From positions 1 to 35,638 of the forward strand of contig JAJDTA010000100.1 of NCBI GenBank assembly GCA_022827405.1: 35,638 bases of DNA, given 5' to 3'. Below, in pieces: positions 7,538-15,562 of the stretch; the first letter of the stretch is position 1; every line of letters starts with the position of its first letter. A program made the translations under genes and the position numbers. The DNA is from Acidimicrobiia bacterium. Lineage in GTDB: Bacteria; Actinomycetota; Acidimicrobiia; Acidimicrobiales; Bin134. Below the pieces are notes generated by a model. That model saw nothing but the letters and a program-made list of their open reading frames with translations. It was not told where the DNA came from and did no database searches.

Positions 7538-8188
7538 TTACGGATTCCTAGCTTTTGTTAGGCGGTCGGTGCTGGGGTCGAATGTGGGGAGTTGGTGCTG
7601 GACGACGCCTTGATGGGCGGCCAGCTCGTCGTAGACCATGGCCTCCACCTCTTCCCAGGAGGTGGCCCGGGGCGGTTCCAAATCCCGGTTGTAGGGCTGG
7701 TCGAACACGATCACGGTTCGGCCCTCAGCCCGCAAGGCCTCGACGTTGTGGGGGGCGTCTTCGATATAGACGTGGGCGTCCACCGCCGATTTCCCGCCCA
7801 CGAAGCACAGGTCGCGGTAGGGAATCTTGGCCTTGTCGAGCCACTCGGCGGTGTCGCCGGCCGCGATGGCGTGGTCCCAGTTGGTGTAGAGCCGGTGGGT
7901 GATGATGCGGATCCACACCCCGGCCTCCGACAACCGCCACAGCGCCTTGGAGGCTCCCGGCATGGCCGGCATGTCAGCCAGCATCCGATGCTCCGCCACC
8001 GCCCGACGGTGGTAGGCCTCAAAGTCGCCTTCTTCGAATCCCCATTCCTGAAATCCCCAGCTGCATTCCAGGGTCAGCGATTCCTCGGCCACGCCCTTCT
8101 CCTGAGCCACGATCCTCCGGAAAGCCACAGTGTGCTGGGCGCACACCCCATCGAGGTCGACGCCGAAGACAAAGGGTCCCGCGCTCAT
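7538..8188 (-). CDS. NT5C-like HAD phosphatase (5'(3')-deoxyribonucleotidase family)
   Basis: HAD-fold phosphatase related to 5'-nucleotidase, deoxy, type C, which removes phosphate from (deoxy)nucleoside monophosphates. Motif I is FGVDLDGVC with Asp11 and Asp13, motif II is the IITHR strand, and motif IV is YIEDAPHN. Length is 216 aa. ATG 8188 overlaps the upstream ALDH stop as ATGA, so the six-codon upstream extension is not used. It is the last gene of the deoC operon. Nucleotide dephosphorylation feeding nucleoside and deoxyribose breakdown fits this place, but the substrate is inferred. The 7429-7537 gap downstream holds no gene or terminator that I can support. Confidence 0.8.
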   Translation of the reverse strand: MSAGPFVFGVDLDGVCAQHTVAFRRIVAQEKGVAEESLTLECSWGFQEWGFEEGDFEAYHRRAVAEHRMLADMPAMPGASKALWRLSEAGVWIRIITHRLYTNWDHAIAAGDTAEWLDKAKIPYRDLCFVGGKSAVDAHVYIEDAPHNVEALRAEGRTVIVFDQPYNRDLEPPRATSWEEVEAMVYDELAAHQGVVQHQLPTFDPSTDRLTKARNP

Positions 8189-9060
8189 CTTCCCTTGGGG
8201 TGCCACACGGTCTTGGTTTCGCAGAAGGCGTCGATGAGATAGGGACTCTGGGCGCCTTCATCGGCCCATTGCCGTTCAGCGGCCGATGCGCTCACCACCC
8301 GGGTGATGGTGGCTGCTGCCTGGCGGGTGGCGTCAGCCTCCAGATCGGCATCGCATCCGGTGAGGTCCAGCGCATCCACGGCCCCATGGCCAGCCAGCGG
8401 GGGGACCATTTCGCCGCGATGCCCGGTGAGGATGTTGACCACGCCAGAGGGCACATCGCTCAGCGCCAGGGTCTCGGCCAAGGTGATGGCCACCAGCGGA
8501 CTGCGCTCCGAGGCCAGCACCACCGCGGTGTTGCCCGACACAATCACCGGAGCCAACCGGGACACCAGCGGAAGCAGGGGCGAATCGTCGGGGGCCACGA
8601 TCCCCACCACGCCGGTGGGCTCGGGCACGCTGAGGTTGAAATAGGGGCCGGCCACCGGATTGGCCCCGCCCAGCACGGTGGCGAACTTGTCGGCCCATCC
8701 TGCGTACCACACCCAGCGGTCGATGGCCGCGATTGTCTCTTGGGCGGCGGCCGTCTCGCCACACCCATCGCCCGCTCGAGCCACCTCAGCGCTGAACTCG
8801 TCGCGGCGGGACTCCATGACCTCGGCCACCCGATACAGGATCTGGCTCCGGTTGTAGGCCGTGCGCCCGGCCCAGCCTCCTTGAGCCGACCGGGCCGCCG
8901 CCACTGCATCCCGAACGTCTTTGCGCGACCCCTGCACCGCGTTGGCCAGAAGCTCACCTTCGGCCCCGGAAATCGGGTACGACCGTCCCGACTCGGAGCG
9001 CTCGAATGCGCCGCCGATGAACTGCTTATAGGTCTTGTTGACCACCAGTCGGCTGCTCAT
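8185..9060 (-). CDS. Truncated ALDH-like protein (ALDH16 C-terminal-type pseudo-domain)
   Basis: This 291-aa protein looks like the first part of an aldehyde dehydrogenase. It has the N-terminal segment, the nucleotide-binding-like region (VVGIVAPDDSP, SGNTAVVLASE) and an ALDH-like tail (ETKTVWHP), but lacks the domain holding the catalytic Cys and general-base Glu. It is therefore unlikely to oxidise aldehydes alone. The upstream gene is a complete ALDH, overlapping it by ATGA at 9057-9060. In ALDH16 proteins, a catalytic ALDH domain is followed in one chain by a shorter pseudo-ALDH domain of this kind. The sizes here (495 + 291) add up to about the roughly 800 residues of ALDH16. I infer a split ALDH16 acting as a complex. 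The frame continues upstream to 9417, but ATG 9060 is the natural start. Confidence 0.8.
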   Translation of the reverse strand: MSSRLVVNKTYKQFIGGAFERSESGRSYPISGAEGELLANAVQGSRKDVRDAVAAARSAQGGWAGRTAYNRSQILYRVAEVMESRRDEFSAEVARAGDGCGETAAAQETIAAIDRWVWYAGWADKFATVLGGANPVAGPYFNLSVPEPTGVVGIVAPDDSPLLPLVSRLAPVIVSGNTAVVLASERSPLVAITLAETLALSDVPSGVVNILTGHRGEMVPPLAGHGAVDALDLTGCDADLEADATRQAAATITRVVSASAAERQWADEGAQSPYLIDAFCETKTVWHPKGR

Positions 9061-10544
9061 GCCACGAGCTCCACGTAGGGCAGGAGACCGGCCCTGCCGC
9101 CTTCTCGGCCGTAGCCGCTCTCCCGGTAGCCGCCGAAGGGGCTGGCCGGGTCGAATCGGTTGAAGGTGTTGGCCCACACCACACCGGCCTGCATTCGATC
9201 GGCCATCCACAAGATGCGCGACCCCTTCTCCGTCCAGATGCCAGCCGACAGCCCATACGGCGTGTTGTTGGCCTTGGCCACCGCCTCCTCTGCGGTGCGG
9301 AAGGTGAGCACCGACAGGACCGGCCCGAAGATCTCCTCCTGGGCGATGCGGTGGGCGGTGGACACATTGGTGAACAGCGCCGGGGCGTGGAAGAAGCCCT
9401 GTTCGGGCAGCACGCACTCCGGCGTGTACAACTCGGCGCCCTCGGCCACACCGGAGGCCACCAGCTCTTGGATGCAGTCTAGTTGGGCTTGGGAGTTGAT
9501 GGCCCCGATGTCGGTGTTCTTGTCCAGTGGATCACCCACCCGCAGGGTGTCCATGCGCCGCTGAAGCTTGCCCACCACGGTGTCGGCCACCGTCTCCTGC
9601 ACCAAAAGGCGGGATCCGGCGCAGCACACTTGGCCGCCGTTGAAGTAGATGCCGTTGACGATGCCCTCGGTCACCTGGTCGAGGGCGGCGTCGTCGAACA
9701 CGATGTTGGCCGCCTTGCCCCCCAGCTCCAGCGTGAGGCGCTTGCCGGTGCCGGCCGCCTGGGCGGCGATGGCCCGGCCCACCTCGGTCGATCCGGTGAA
9801 CGCCACTTTGTCCACGCCGGGGTGGGCCACCAGCGCCGCTCCGGTGGCGTCGTCACCGGTGATGATGTTGACCACACCGGGGGGCAGTTCGGCGTCGCGC
9901 AGCACCTCTGCCAACAACAGCGCGGTCAGCGGGGTGGTTGGCGCCGGTTTGAGCACCGCAGTGTTGCCGCAGGCCAGCGCGGGGGCCAGCTTCCAAGCCG
10001 CCATCAGCAAGGGGAAGTTCCACGGGATTACCTGGGCAGCCACTCCCAAGGGTGCGGCCTGGCGGCCGCTGAAGGCGTAGTCGAGCTTGTCGGCCCACCC
10101 GGCGTAGTAAAAGAAGTGGGCCGCGGCCAGCGGGATGTCGAGATCGCGCGACTCCCGGATCGGCTTGCCCCCGTCCATCGTCTCCAGCACGGCGAACTCC
10201 CGGGCCCGCTCCTGGAGCAGCCGGGCCACCCGGTACAGATACTTGGCCCGCTCCGCGCCGGGGAGATCGCGCCAACCGCCCTCCCAGGCGGCGCGGGCCG
10301 CAGCCACCGCCCGGTCCACATCGCCGGCATCGGCCACGCTGACCTCGGCCAGCGCCTCGCCAGTGGCCGGGTTCACGGTGGGAACCAACTGCCCCGTCGC
10401 GGGCTCCACCATCTCGCCGCCCACAAACAGGCCGTACTGCGAGGCCAAGCGCACGGGGGCGATCGACTCGGGAGCCGGCGCGTACTCCAGGTCGAAACCA
10501 CCCACGGGCGCCACCTCGTGTCCAGGAGACGAGCGATCAGTCAA
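9057..10544 (-). CDS. Aldehyde dehydrogenase (catalytic, ALDH16 N-terminal type)
   Basis: NAD(P)-dependent oxidation of an aldehyde to the acid; acetaldehyde from DeoC is the likely substrate by context. All key residues are present: Asn176 in PWNFPL, Lys199 in LKPA, FTGSTEVG near 249-256, Glu273 in LELGGK and the nucleophile Cys307 in GQVCCAGS. Length is 495 aa. The start is TTG 10544, preceded by GAGAGGA 8 nt upstream and overlapping the deoC stop by 8 bp; no ATG is available near the N-terminus. The gene ends in an ATGA overlap with the truncated ALDH-like gene. Cofactor preference cannot be read from the sequence. Confidence 0.9.
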   Translation of the reverse strand: MTDRSSPGHEVAPVGGFDLEYAPAPESIAPVRLASQYGLFVGGEMVEPATGQLVPTVNPATGEALAEVSVADAGDVDRAVAAARAAWEGGWRDLPGAERAKYLYRVARLLQERAREFAVLETMDGGKPIRESRDLDIPLAAAHFFYYAGWADKLDYAFSGRQAAPLGVAAQVIPWNFPLLMAAWKLAPALACGNTAVLKPAPTTPLTALLLAEVLRDAELPPGVVNIITGDDATGAALVAHPGVDKVAFTGSTEVGRAIAAQAAGTGKRLTLELGGKAANIVFDDAALDQVTEGIVNGIYFNGGQVCCAGSRLLVQETVADTVVGKLQRRMDTLRVGDPLDKNTDIGAINSQAQLDCIQELVASGVAEGAELYTPECVLPEQGFFHAPALFTNVSTAHRIAQEEIFGPVLSVLTFRTAEEAVAKANNTPYGLSAGIWTEKGSRILWMADRMQAGVVWANTFNRFDPASPFGGYRESGYGREGGRAGLLPYVELVA

Positions 10545-11475
10545 CGCTGAAATCCTCTCGCCGTTGGTAGCGGCCGTCGCGGAGCTTGGCCCGCTGCATG
10601 AGCACGTCGTTGAGCAGGCTGGACGCTCCCAGCCGGAACCGCTCGGGGGTCAGCCACCCCTGACCCAGCGTCTCGCCCACGATCACCAGGTAGTGCCAGG
10701 CCTGCTTGGCGGTGCGAATCCCTCCGGCCAGCTTCAAACCCACGGTCCTGCCCGTCTGCTCGGCCATGTCCCGGATGGCCTCGGCCATGCACAAAGCGGT
10801 GGGCGGGGTGGCCGCCACCCCGATCTTGCCCGTCGAGGTCTTGATGAAATCGGCTCCGGCCACCATGGCCAGCATGGATGCCCGTCTGATCTGGTCGTAG
10901 GAGCCAAGTTCCCCGGTCTCCAAGATCACCTTGAGGTGGGCCGACCCGCAGGCTTGCTTGGCCGCGGCGATCTCGTCGTAAGCCCTCTGATACTGCCCAG
11001 ACAGAAATGCCGAGCGGTTCAGCACGATGTCCACCTCGTCGGCCCCGGCGGCCACCGCCCAGGCGATCTCGGCCAGCCGGGCCTCCAATGGAGACAATCC
11101 CGCGGGGAATCCCCCGGCCACGCTGGCCACCGCCACCGAGCTGTCGGCCAGCGCCTCGGCGGCCACCGGCACCAGCTCGGGGTACACGCACACCGCGGCC
11201 ACCGGGGGCACCGACCAATCGGCGGCGTCGGGGCGACGGGCCCGGGCACACAGGGCCTGGACCCGCTCAGGGGTGTCGGCGCCCTCCAGCGTGGTGAGGT
11301 CCATCACCCGGATGGCCAAGTCGAGCGCCGCCGCCTTCGAAGTGGTCTTGATCGACCGGGTACACAGCGCGGCGGCCCGCTGCTCCAGCCCCACCGCGTC
11401 CACCGGGGTGATGCGCACCCCGGGCACGGCATCGGCAGCCCCTGGCGGGGTCTCCACTGCCAACAGATCGGTCAC
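10537..11475 (-). CDS. deoC: Deoxyribose-phosphate aldolase
   Basis: Class I aldolase that cleaves 2-deoxyribose-5-phosphate to glyceraldehyde-3-phosphate and acetaldehyde in deoxynucleoside catabolism. The Schiff-base Lys212 is in FIKTSTGK, the second active Lys248 in GLKLAGG, and Asp149 in DEVDIVLN. At 312 aa it is one of the longer DeoC proteins, with about 40 extra N-terminal residues compared with the roughly 260-aa E. coli enzyme. The frame runs open upstream to 11634, but GTG 11475 is preferred: TATCCT lies 7 nt upstream, the composition beyond it is intergenic, and the upstream extension would overlap upp. It heads an operon with two ALDH-type genes and an NT5C-like phosphatase. Confidence 0.92.
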   Translation of the reverse strand: MTDLLAVETPPGAADAVPGVRITPVDAVGLEQRAAALCTRSIKTTSKAAALDLAIRVMDLTTLEGADTPERVQALCARARRPDAADWSVPPVAAVCVYPELVPVAAEALADSSVAVASVAGGFPAGLSPLEARLAEIAWAVAAGADEVDIVLNRSAFLSGQYQRAYDEIAAAKQACGSAHLKVILETGELGSYDQIRRASMLAMVAGADFIKTSTGKIGVAATPPTALCMAEAIRDMAEQTGRTVGLKLAGGIRTAKQAWHYLVIVGETLGQGWLTPERFRLGASSLLNDVLMQRAKLRDGRYQRREDFSVD

Positions 11476-11540
11476 TCGCCCAAGGATAGGGGTGGCAGGC
11501 GACAGTGAGGCATTCGGCAAAAGCCCGCTACGGTGGGGCC
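11476..11540. promoter_or_regulatory. Divergent deoC/upp promoter region with two leaderless -10 boxes
   Basis: This 65-bp gap separates the two divergent starts. On the minus strand TATCCT ends 7 nt before deoC GTG 11475. On the plus strand TACGGT (11529-11534) ends 6 nt before upp GTG 11541. Neither gene has a convincing Shine-Dalgarno for these starts. This fits two leaderless transcripts. No clear -35 boxes or operator were seen. Confidence 0.4.
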
Positions 11541-12164
11541 GTGGACGTATCAGTCGTCGATCATCCCCTCGTTCAGGCCCGCTTGACCGCATTGCGCCGA
11601 GCCGACACTCCATCACCGGAGTTCCGACGGGCATTGGGAGAACTGAGCGGTCTTTTGATCTACGAAGCCTTGAGAGATCTTCCCGCCACCGCCATCAGCG
11701 TCGACACGCCGCTGGCCCGCACCTCCGGGGTGCTAATCGACAATCCCCCGCTGCTCGTGCCGGTATTGCGGGCCGGTCTGGGAATGCTGGACGCCGCCCG
11801 CGAGCTGTTGCCGGAGGCCGCCGTCGGCTTTCTGGGCGTGCGCCGCAACGAGGATACGTTCCAGCCCGAGCCCTATCTCAACACCGTGCCCGACAATCTC
11901 GACGGCCAGTCGGTGCTGGTTTTGGAGCCGATGCTGGCCACCGGAGGGTCGCTGGCCTACGTGTGCGGGCTGATGGCCGCCGCCGGGGCCGGGCAGATCA
12001 CCGCGGTGTGCGTGCTGGCTGCCCCCGAAGGGGTGAAGGCACTGGAGGCCGCCGCCCCCGGCGTTCAGCTGTTCACCGCGTCAGTCGACGAGGGGCTCAA
12101 CGATCGGGCCTACATCGTGCCCGGCTTGGGAGACGCGGGCGACCGCCAGTTCGGAGAACTCTGA
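11541..12164 (+). CDS. upp: Uracil phosphoribosyltransferase
   Basis: Converts uracil and PRPP to UMP in pyrimidine salvage. The PRPP loop reads [10 protein letters not shown] (about residues 128-137), with Glu where Asp is usual. The C-terminal uracil-binding region reads [18 protein letters not shown] and GFLGVRRNE are also typical of the family. With GTG 11541 the length is 207 aa, matching the usual 208-209; the 12-codon upstream extension (11505) is rejected because of the family length and the -10 hexamer placed 6 nt before GTG 11541. It is divergent from deoC and converges with the small helical protein 21 bp away. Confidence 0.93.
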   Translation: MDVSVVDHPLVQARLTALRRADTPSPEFRRALGELSGLLIYEALRDLPATAISVDTPLARTSGVLIDNPPLLVPVLRAGLGMLDAARELLPEAAVGFLGVRRNEDTFQPEPYLNTVPDNLDGQSVLVLEPMLATGGSLAYVCGLMAAAGAGQITAVCVLAAPEGVKALEAAAPGVQLFTASVDEGLNDRAYIVPGLGDAGDRQFGEL

Positions 12165-12185
12165 GCGAACCCGACTGGCGAAGGA

Positions 12186-12605
12186 TCAGCCTGGGCCGCC
12201 CAAGTCGGTGTCGTAGGCGCTGTACACCACGTCGACGGCGTGGTGGTTGAGCTGGTCCACCTTGTGGACGATGTCGGCCATCGACCGTTCCAGAGTGGAG
12301 TCGGGCTCTTGGGTGTGCAGTCGATGGATCTGCTGCTCCACTGAGGCTTGTAGCTGAACCTGCTCCAAGCGGATCTTGTTCACTTGGGGTACCAGCCGAG
12401 GGGCCAGCTCGATGCAGTCGTCGAACAGCCCGAGGTCGCAATCCGAACAGAATCCGGTAAGCGCCCGGCTGAGCTCTCCGAGCTGGTCCTCGAGACGCTG
12501 CACCCAGTCGTCGAGATTGTCGGCGGGCATTCCCTCCGACAGCAGTTCTTGCAGGCCAACCCCCGCACGATTCAACTCAATGCGCCAGTCTGTGTTTTCC
12601 CCCAT
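12186..12605 (-). CDS. Hypothetical helical protein
   Basis: This 139-aa protein is not one I recognise. It looks almost entirely alpha-helical and acidic, with several heptad-like stretches (VNKIRLEQVQLQASVEQQ) and a His-rich segment (QLNHHAVD), so a helical bundle or coiled coil is likely. A Cys pair appears as CSDCD near the middle. The start is ATG 12605, with GAGGAG 6 nt upstream; the upstream extension to 12659 lacks such support. It follows the amidohydrolase on the same strand after 127 bp and may have its own promoter. There is no signal peptide or membrane segment. Confidence 0.75.
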   Translation of the reverse strand: MGENTDWRIELNRAGVGLQELLSEGMPADNLDDWVQRLEDQLGELSRALTGFCSDCDLGLFDDCIELAPRLVPQVNKIRLEQVQLQASVEQQIHRLHTQEPDSTLERSMADIVHKVDQLNHHAVDVVYSAYDTDLGGPG

Positions 12606-12667
12606 GGCGATCTCCTCGTCATCATGTGGGAACGACCACGCTGTCGCTCTTGCGTTCAACCACAGCT

Positions 12668-12735
12668 TAGGCCCACTGCCCTGTGGCGCGCCAGAGGACT
12701 TTGGCGAATTCTCTGTGAACGCCAGGTTGGGCCTA
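12668..12735. repeat. Nested palindromes between amidohydrolase and helical-protein genes
   Basis: TAGGCCCA (12668-12675) and TGGGCCTA (12728-12735) are perfect reverse complements enclosing 52 bp. Between them lies the 10-bp perfect palindrome TGGCGCGCCA (12684-12693). The outer right arm overlaps the amidohydrolase stop codon. This could be an operator for the 12186-12605 gene or an RNA structure between two genes. There is no U-tract, so a simple terminator is unlikely. Confidence 0.3.
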
Positions 12736-14400
12736 GCGGGCCGAGGGACGCAGGATGTCGCCGGGATGGGCGTCCACGCCGCTCTGATCCATCACGCCGT
12801 CGCGGCGAATGGGGGTGCCGTTGACCAGCACATGGGTGATGCCCACCGAGGCGTCGGCGGTAAGCCGCTCGGCGTTGGCCGGGAAGTCCCGAACCCGGCG
12901 CAGCGGCCCTGGTGCCACGGTGTCGGGGTCGAACACCACCACGTCGGCGTAGGCCCCCTCCCGCAGGTAGCCCCGGTCGACCAGATTGAAGAGGTCGGCC
13001 TGCACTGCGGAGAGCTTCCGCACCGCCTTCTCCATCGGCATGAGCTCGCGGTCGCGCACCCAGTTGCCCAAAAAGTCGGTGGCCTGCGGCGCATCGCAAA
13101 GCTGGCCCACATGGGCACCGGCGTCGGACAGACCCAGTGTGCAGCCGTCCTGCTGCAACAGCATGGCCACCCCATCGGGGTCGTCGTTGGCGATGATGCA
13201 GCTGATCCGAGTGGTCAAGTCGTCGGCCACCGCAGTGTCGAGCAGCACATCGAGGGGGCGCACTCCCAACTCTTCGGCCAAGTCGGTGAGCCGCCGTCCG
13301 ACTAGCTCGGGGCGAGAAGCCGTCTCAGCAATCTGGAACGTCTCCCACCGGGGAACCATGGCCTTCTGGTGCTTGAAGGCCTCCGCCGTCCGGTTGCGCC
13401 AATCCTCATCGTCGTAGGCTTTGAGCCGGGCGTCATGGTCCTCGCTCATCAGCGCGGCGAACTCGGGGTTCACGTTGAGGGTGAACGGATCGGTCATCAG
13501 CATCTGGAAGGTGAGCGGTCGAGGAGTCACCTGGGGCCACACCTCGATCCCCTGTTCCCATGCCTCCCGGTTCTTGGCCGCGCTCTTCTCATGGTTCCCG
13601 TTGGGGAAGGTCAACAGGGCACCGTAGGTGAACGGCACACCCACCTGGGGCTGCAACGCGTACATGTCGTCGATACCCACCTGCTCGCCGGGGGCAATCG
13701 ACACCACGCCCCGGCGCTTCTGGCCGAGCACGCCGATGAGCGCCTCAAACTCGTCCCGAGTGGCGAATCGGCTGGGAATGGGCAAGCCATCCGCGCCGCG
13801 GTGGGTCATGGCAAAGCTGGTGGCCAATCCGGCCGCGCCGGCATCAATGGCCTCGGCCACCACCTCCACCATGCGGGCCACCTCTTCGTCGGTGGAGGCC
13901 CGCTCGTAGGCCTCGTCGCCCACCACGAACAGCCGCAGGGCGGTGTGACCGATGTACGCCCCGAAGTTGAGGGCGATGCCCCGGCGGGAGATCGAGTCCA
14001 GATACTCGGGGAACGTCTCGAAATCCCAGGGGATGCCCTCGGCCAGGCTGTCCACGTTCATGTCCTCGACGTTCTCAAGGGTCCGGGCGATGAGATCCTG
14101 GTGGCAGGACAGGGTGGGAGCGATGGAGAAGCCGCAGTTGCCGGCGATCACCGAGGTCACCCCGTGGTAGCACGACGGGGTGAGCGCCGGATCCCAGAAC
14201 ACCTGGGCGTCATAGTGGGTGTGGATGTCGATGAATCCGGGGGCCACCACCTGGCCGCCGGCGTCCAACTCCACCTTGGCCGACAGCCCCGAGCCGATCT
14301 CGCTGATGCGGTCCCCGGTGATAGCGACGTCGGCCTCCCGTCCTGGCCCCCCCGAGCCGTCCACCACGATTCCCCCGCGAATAACTACGTCTGCACTCAT
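12733..14400 (-). CDS. N-acyl-D-amino-acid deacylase family amidohydrolase
   Basis: Metal-dependent amidohydrolase of the D-aminoacylase type, which in characterised members releases D-amino acids from N-acyl forms. The metal-site HTH is at residues 60-62 (GFIDIHTHYD), the D-aminoacylase-type Cys ligand lies in GNCGFS near residue 89, and the catalytic Asp lies in LSDAGAH late in the chain. The N- and C-terminal beta-sandwich segments (VVIRGG at the start, ADVVVFDPD near the end) are present. The 555-aa length is usual. ATG 14400 overlaps the upstream kinase-like gene as ATGA (14397-14400), so the longer upstream frame is rejected. The exact substrate is unknown; dihydropyrimidinase-like or other amidohydrolase-3 activity is possible. 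Confidence 0.87.
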   Translation of the reverse strand: MSADVVIRGGIVVDGSGGPGREADVAITGDRISEIGSGLSAKVELDAGGQVVAPGFIDIHTHYDAQVFWDPALTPSCYHGVTSVIAGNCGFSIAPTLSCHQDLIARTLENVEDMNVDSLAEGIPWDFETFPEYLDSISRRGIALNFGAYIGHTALRLFVVGDEAYERASTDEEVARMVEVVAEAIDAGAAGLATSFAMTHRGADGLPIPSRFATRDEFEALIGVLGQKRRGVVSIAPGEQVGIDDMYALQPQVGVPFTYGALLTFPNGNHEKSAAKNREAWEQGIEVWPQVTPRPLTFQMLMTDPFTLNVNPEFAALMSEDHDARLKAYDDEDWRNRTAEAFKHQKAMVPRWETFQIAETASRPELVGRRLTDLAEELGVRPLDVLLDTAVADDLTTRISCIIANDDPDGVAMLLQQDGCTLGLSDAGAHVGQLCDAPQATDFLGNWVRDRELMPMEKAVRKLSAVQADLFNLVDRGYLREGAYADVVVFDPDTVAPGPLRRVRDFPANAERLTADASVGITHVLVNGTPIRRDGVMDQSGVDAHPGDILRPSAR

Positions 14401-15419
14401 GCGCCCAAGTCTCCCACGCCAATTTCGAACGCGCCTGTTCGGGCTCCGGAATGCACCGCCTCGCCCACATCGATCACTCGGGGGCCGCCGCGCACCACCC
14501 GCAGCGAGGCAGTCTGGCCAGGGTGCAGACGGCGGCTGCGCTCGCCGTCGAAGGCCAGGAGGCACGGACCGGCCACCTCAACGGGGACATCGAGTTCCAA
14601 GTATTCGCTTCGGGCCAACCCGACGGTGGCGAACCACCCTGGTGCCAGAGCAGCCCGCACCAACCGGGCCGGATTTTGGCTCGGGGGTGTGAACTCCAAC
14701 ACCACCCCGCGTTCCTCATCTGGCATACAGGGCAGCACCGTCCCGGCGAGACCGCTGAACCCGATGGCGGACGGTTCGGCCCGGGTGAACACGCCGACCA
14801 TCATCGTCTCGGGGTCGAATAACTCCAGGGAGCCAACGTAAGGATCATTGACGGCAATGGCATCGATCAGCGCAAGGTCGGCGTCGCATTCTCCGTCTAC
14901 GCCGTGTACATCAACGGCCACAACTTTGGCCTGTTGTGAGTGAGAGGGGAGATCTACCGCGCCGGTGGCGATCAATCCGGCAGCGACCCCGGCGACCGTG
15001 GGCTCAACGTGGAAGGGAAAGGCGTTGTTGGTGCCGGTCGACAGGGGGATCAGCGGAGCGTCAGGCCATCCCAACGCCAGGGCCCGATTGGTGCCGTCGC
15101 CCCCCAAGCTGACCAGAACCCTGCATCCCGCGTCTCGCATCGCCGCGGCTGCGTCCACCGAATCGCTCTCGGTGTGATGCAAGGGCAGATCCAGCATCTC
15201 CACCTTTATGGGCAACTGGAGGTTCTCGGTGGCCCGCCGGGTAATGGAAAACGGGTCGCGGGTCAACACCAGATGCTCGGCCCCCGCCTCGGCTGCTCCG
15301 TGGATGATGCGTCGCAAGATGCTGACCTTGTCCTCGATGGTGGATGCGCCTGCACTGGTGAGCAGGCGGCGCACATCGCTACCCGAACGTGGGTTGACCA
15401 GGATGCCGACGGCCGACAT
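14397..15419 (-). CDS. ATP-NAD kinase-like protein (COG3199/AcoX type)
   Basis: Carries the NAD/diacylglycerol-kinase-fold signature: GGDGT at residues 106-110 and STGTNNAFP from 127. The N-terminus (GILVNPRSGSD) is also typical. At 340 aa it is longer than housekeeping NadK and resembles the AcoX/COG3199 group, whose substrates are mostly unproven. It probably phosphorylates NAD or a small molecule with ATP in the cytosol. It is the first gene of a two-gene unit with the amidohydrolase (ATGA overlap). ATG 15419 has only a very close GGAG upstream, and CAACAT 6 nt upstream resembles a poor -10 box. Confidence 0.82.
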   Translation of the reverse strand: MSAVGILVNPRSGSDVRRLLTSAGASTIEDKVSILRRIIHGAAEAGAEHLVLTRDPFSITRRATENLQLPIKVEMLDLPLHHTESDSVDAAAAMRDAGCRVLVSLGGDGTNRALALGWPDAPLIPLSTGTNNAFPFHVEPTVAGVAAGLIATGAVDLPSHSQQAKVVAVDVHGVDGECDADLALIDAIAVNDPYVGSLELFDPETMMVGVFTRAEPSAIGFSGLAGTVLPCMPDEERGVVLEFTPPSQNPARLVRAALAPGWFATVGLARSEYLELDVPVEVAGPCLLAFDGERSRRLHPGQTASLRVVRGGPRVIDVGEAVHSGARTGAFEIGVGDLGA

Positions 15420-15562
15420 TTCTCCATGTTGTCAGCATCGGCTCACTGCGTGGTCAGTTGCAGTCCCAAGACCACCGCGGCGATTCACGAGGAAGTGCTT
15501 TTTCGGTTTTGGGGTTGGGTTGCGTAATGTTGACGGGCACTGGCAGTAAAGGAGGTGTCGCC
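15420..15562. promoter_or_regulatory. Divergent intergenic region, kinase-like gene / LysM lipoprotein gene
   Basis: This 143-bp non-coding region lies between divergent starts and must hold both promoters. A T-rich stretch near 15500-15510 and TAATGT near 15535 are possible elements of the plus-strand promoter, but no confident -35/-10 pair was found. The strong AAAGGAGGTG Shine-Dalgarno of the LysM gene lies at its right end. Confidence 0.3.

Noticed and set aside
8185-9417. Long version of the truncated ALDH-like protein
   Set aside because: The first 119 codons are an out-of-frame reading of the catalytic ALDH; ATG 9060 with its ATGA overlap is the natural start.
9483-11508. Long plus-strand frames over the ALDH/deoC genes
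   Set aside because: Low-complexity Gly/Arg/Pro/His-rich translations that are shadows of the minus-strand operon.
13369-14841. 490-codon plus-strand frame
   Set aside because: Shadow of the amidohydrolase and kinase-like genes, which carry clear motifs on the other strand.
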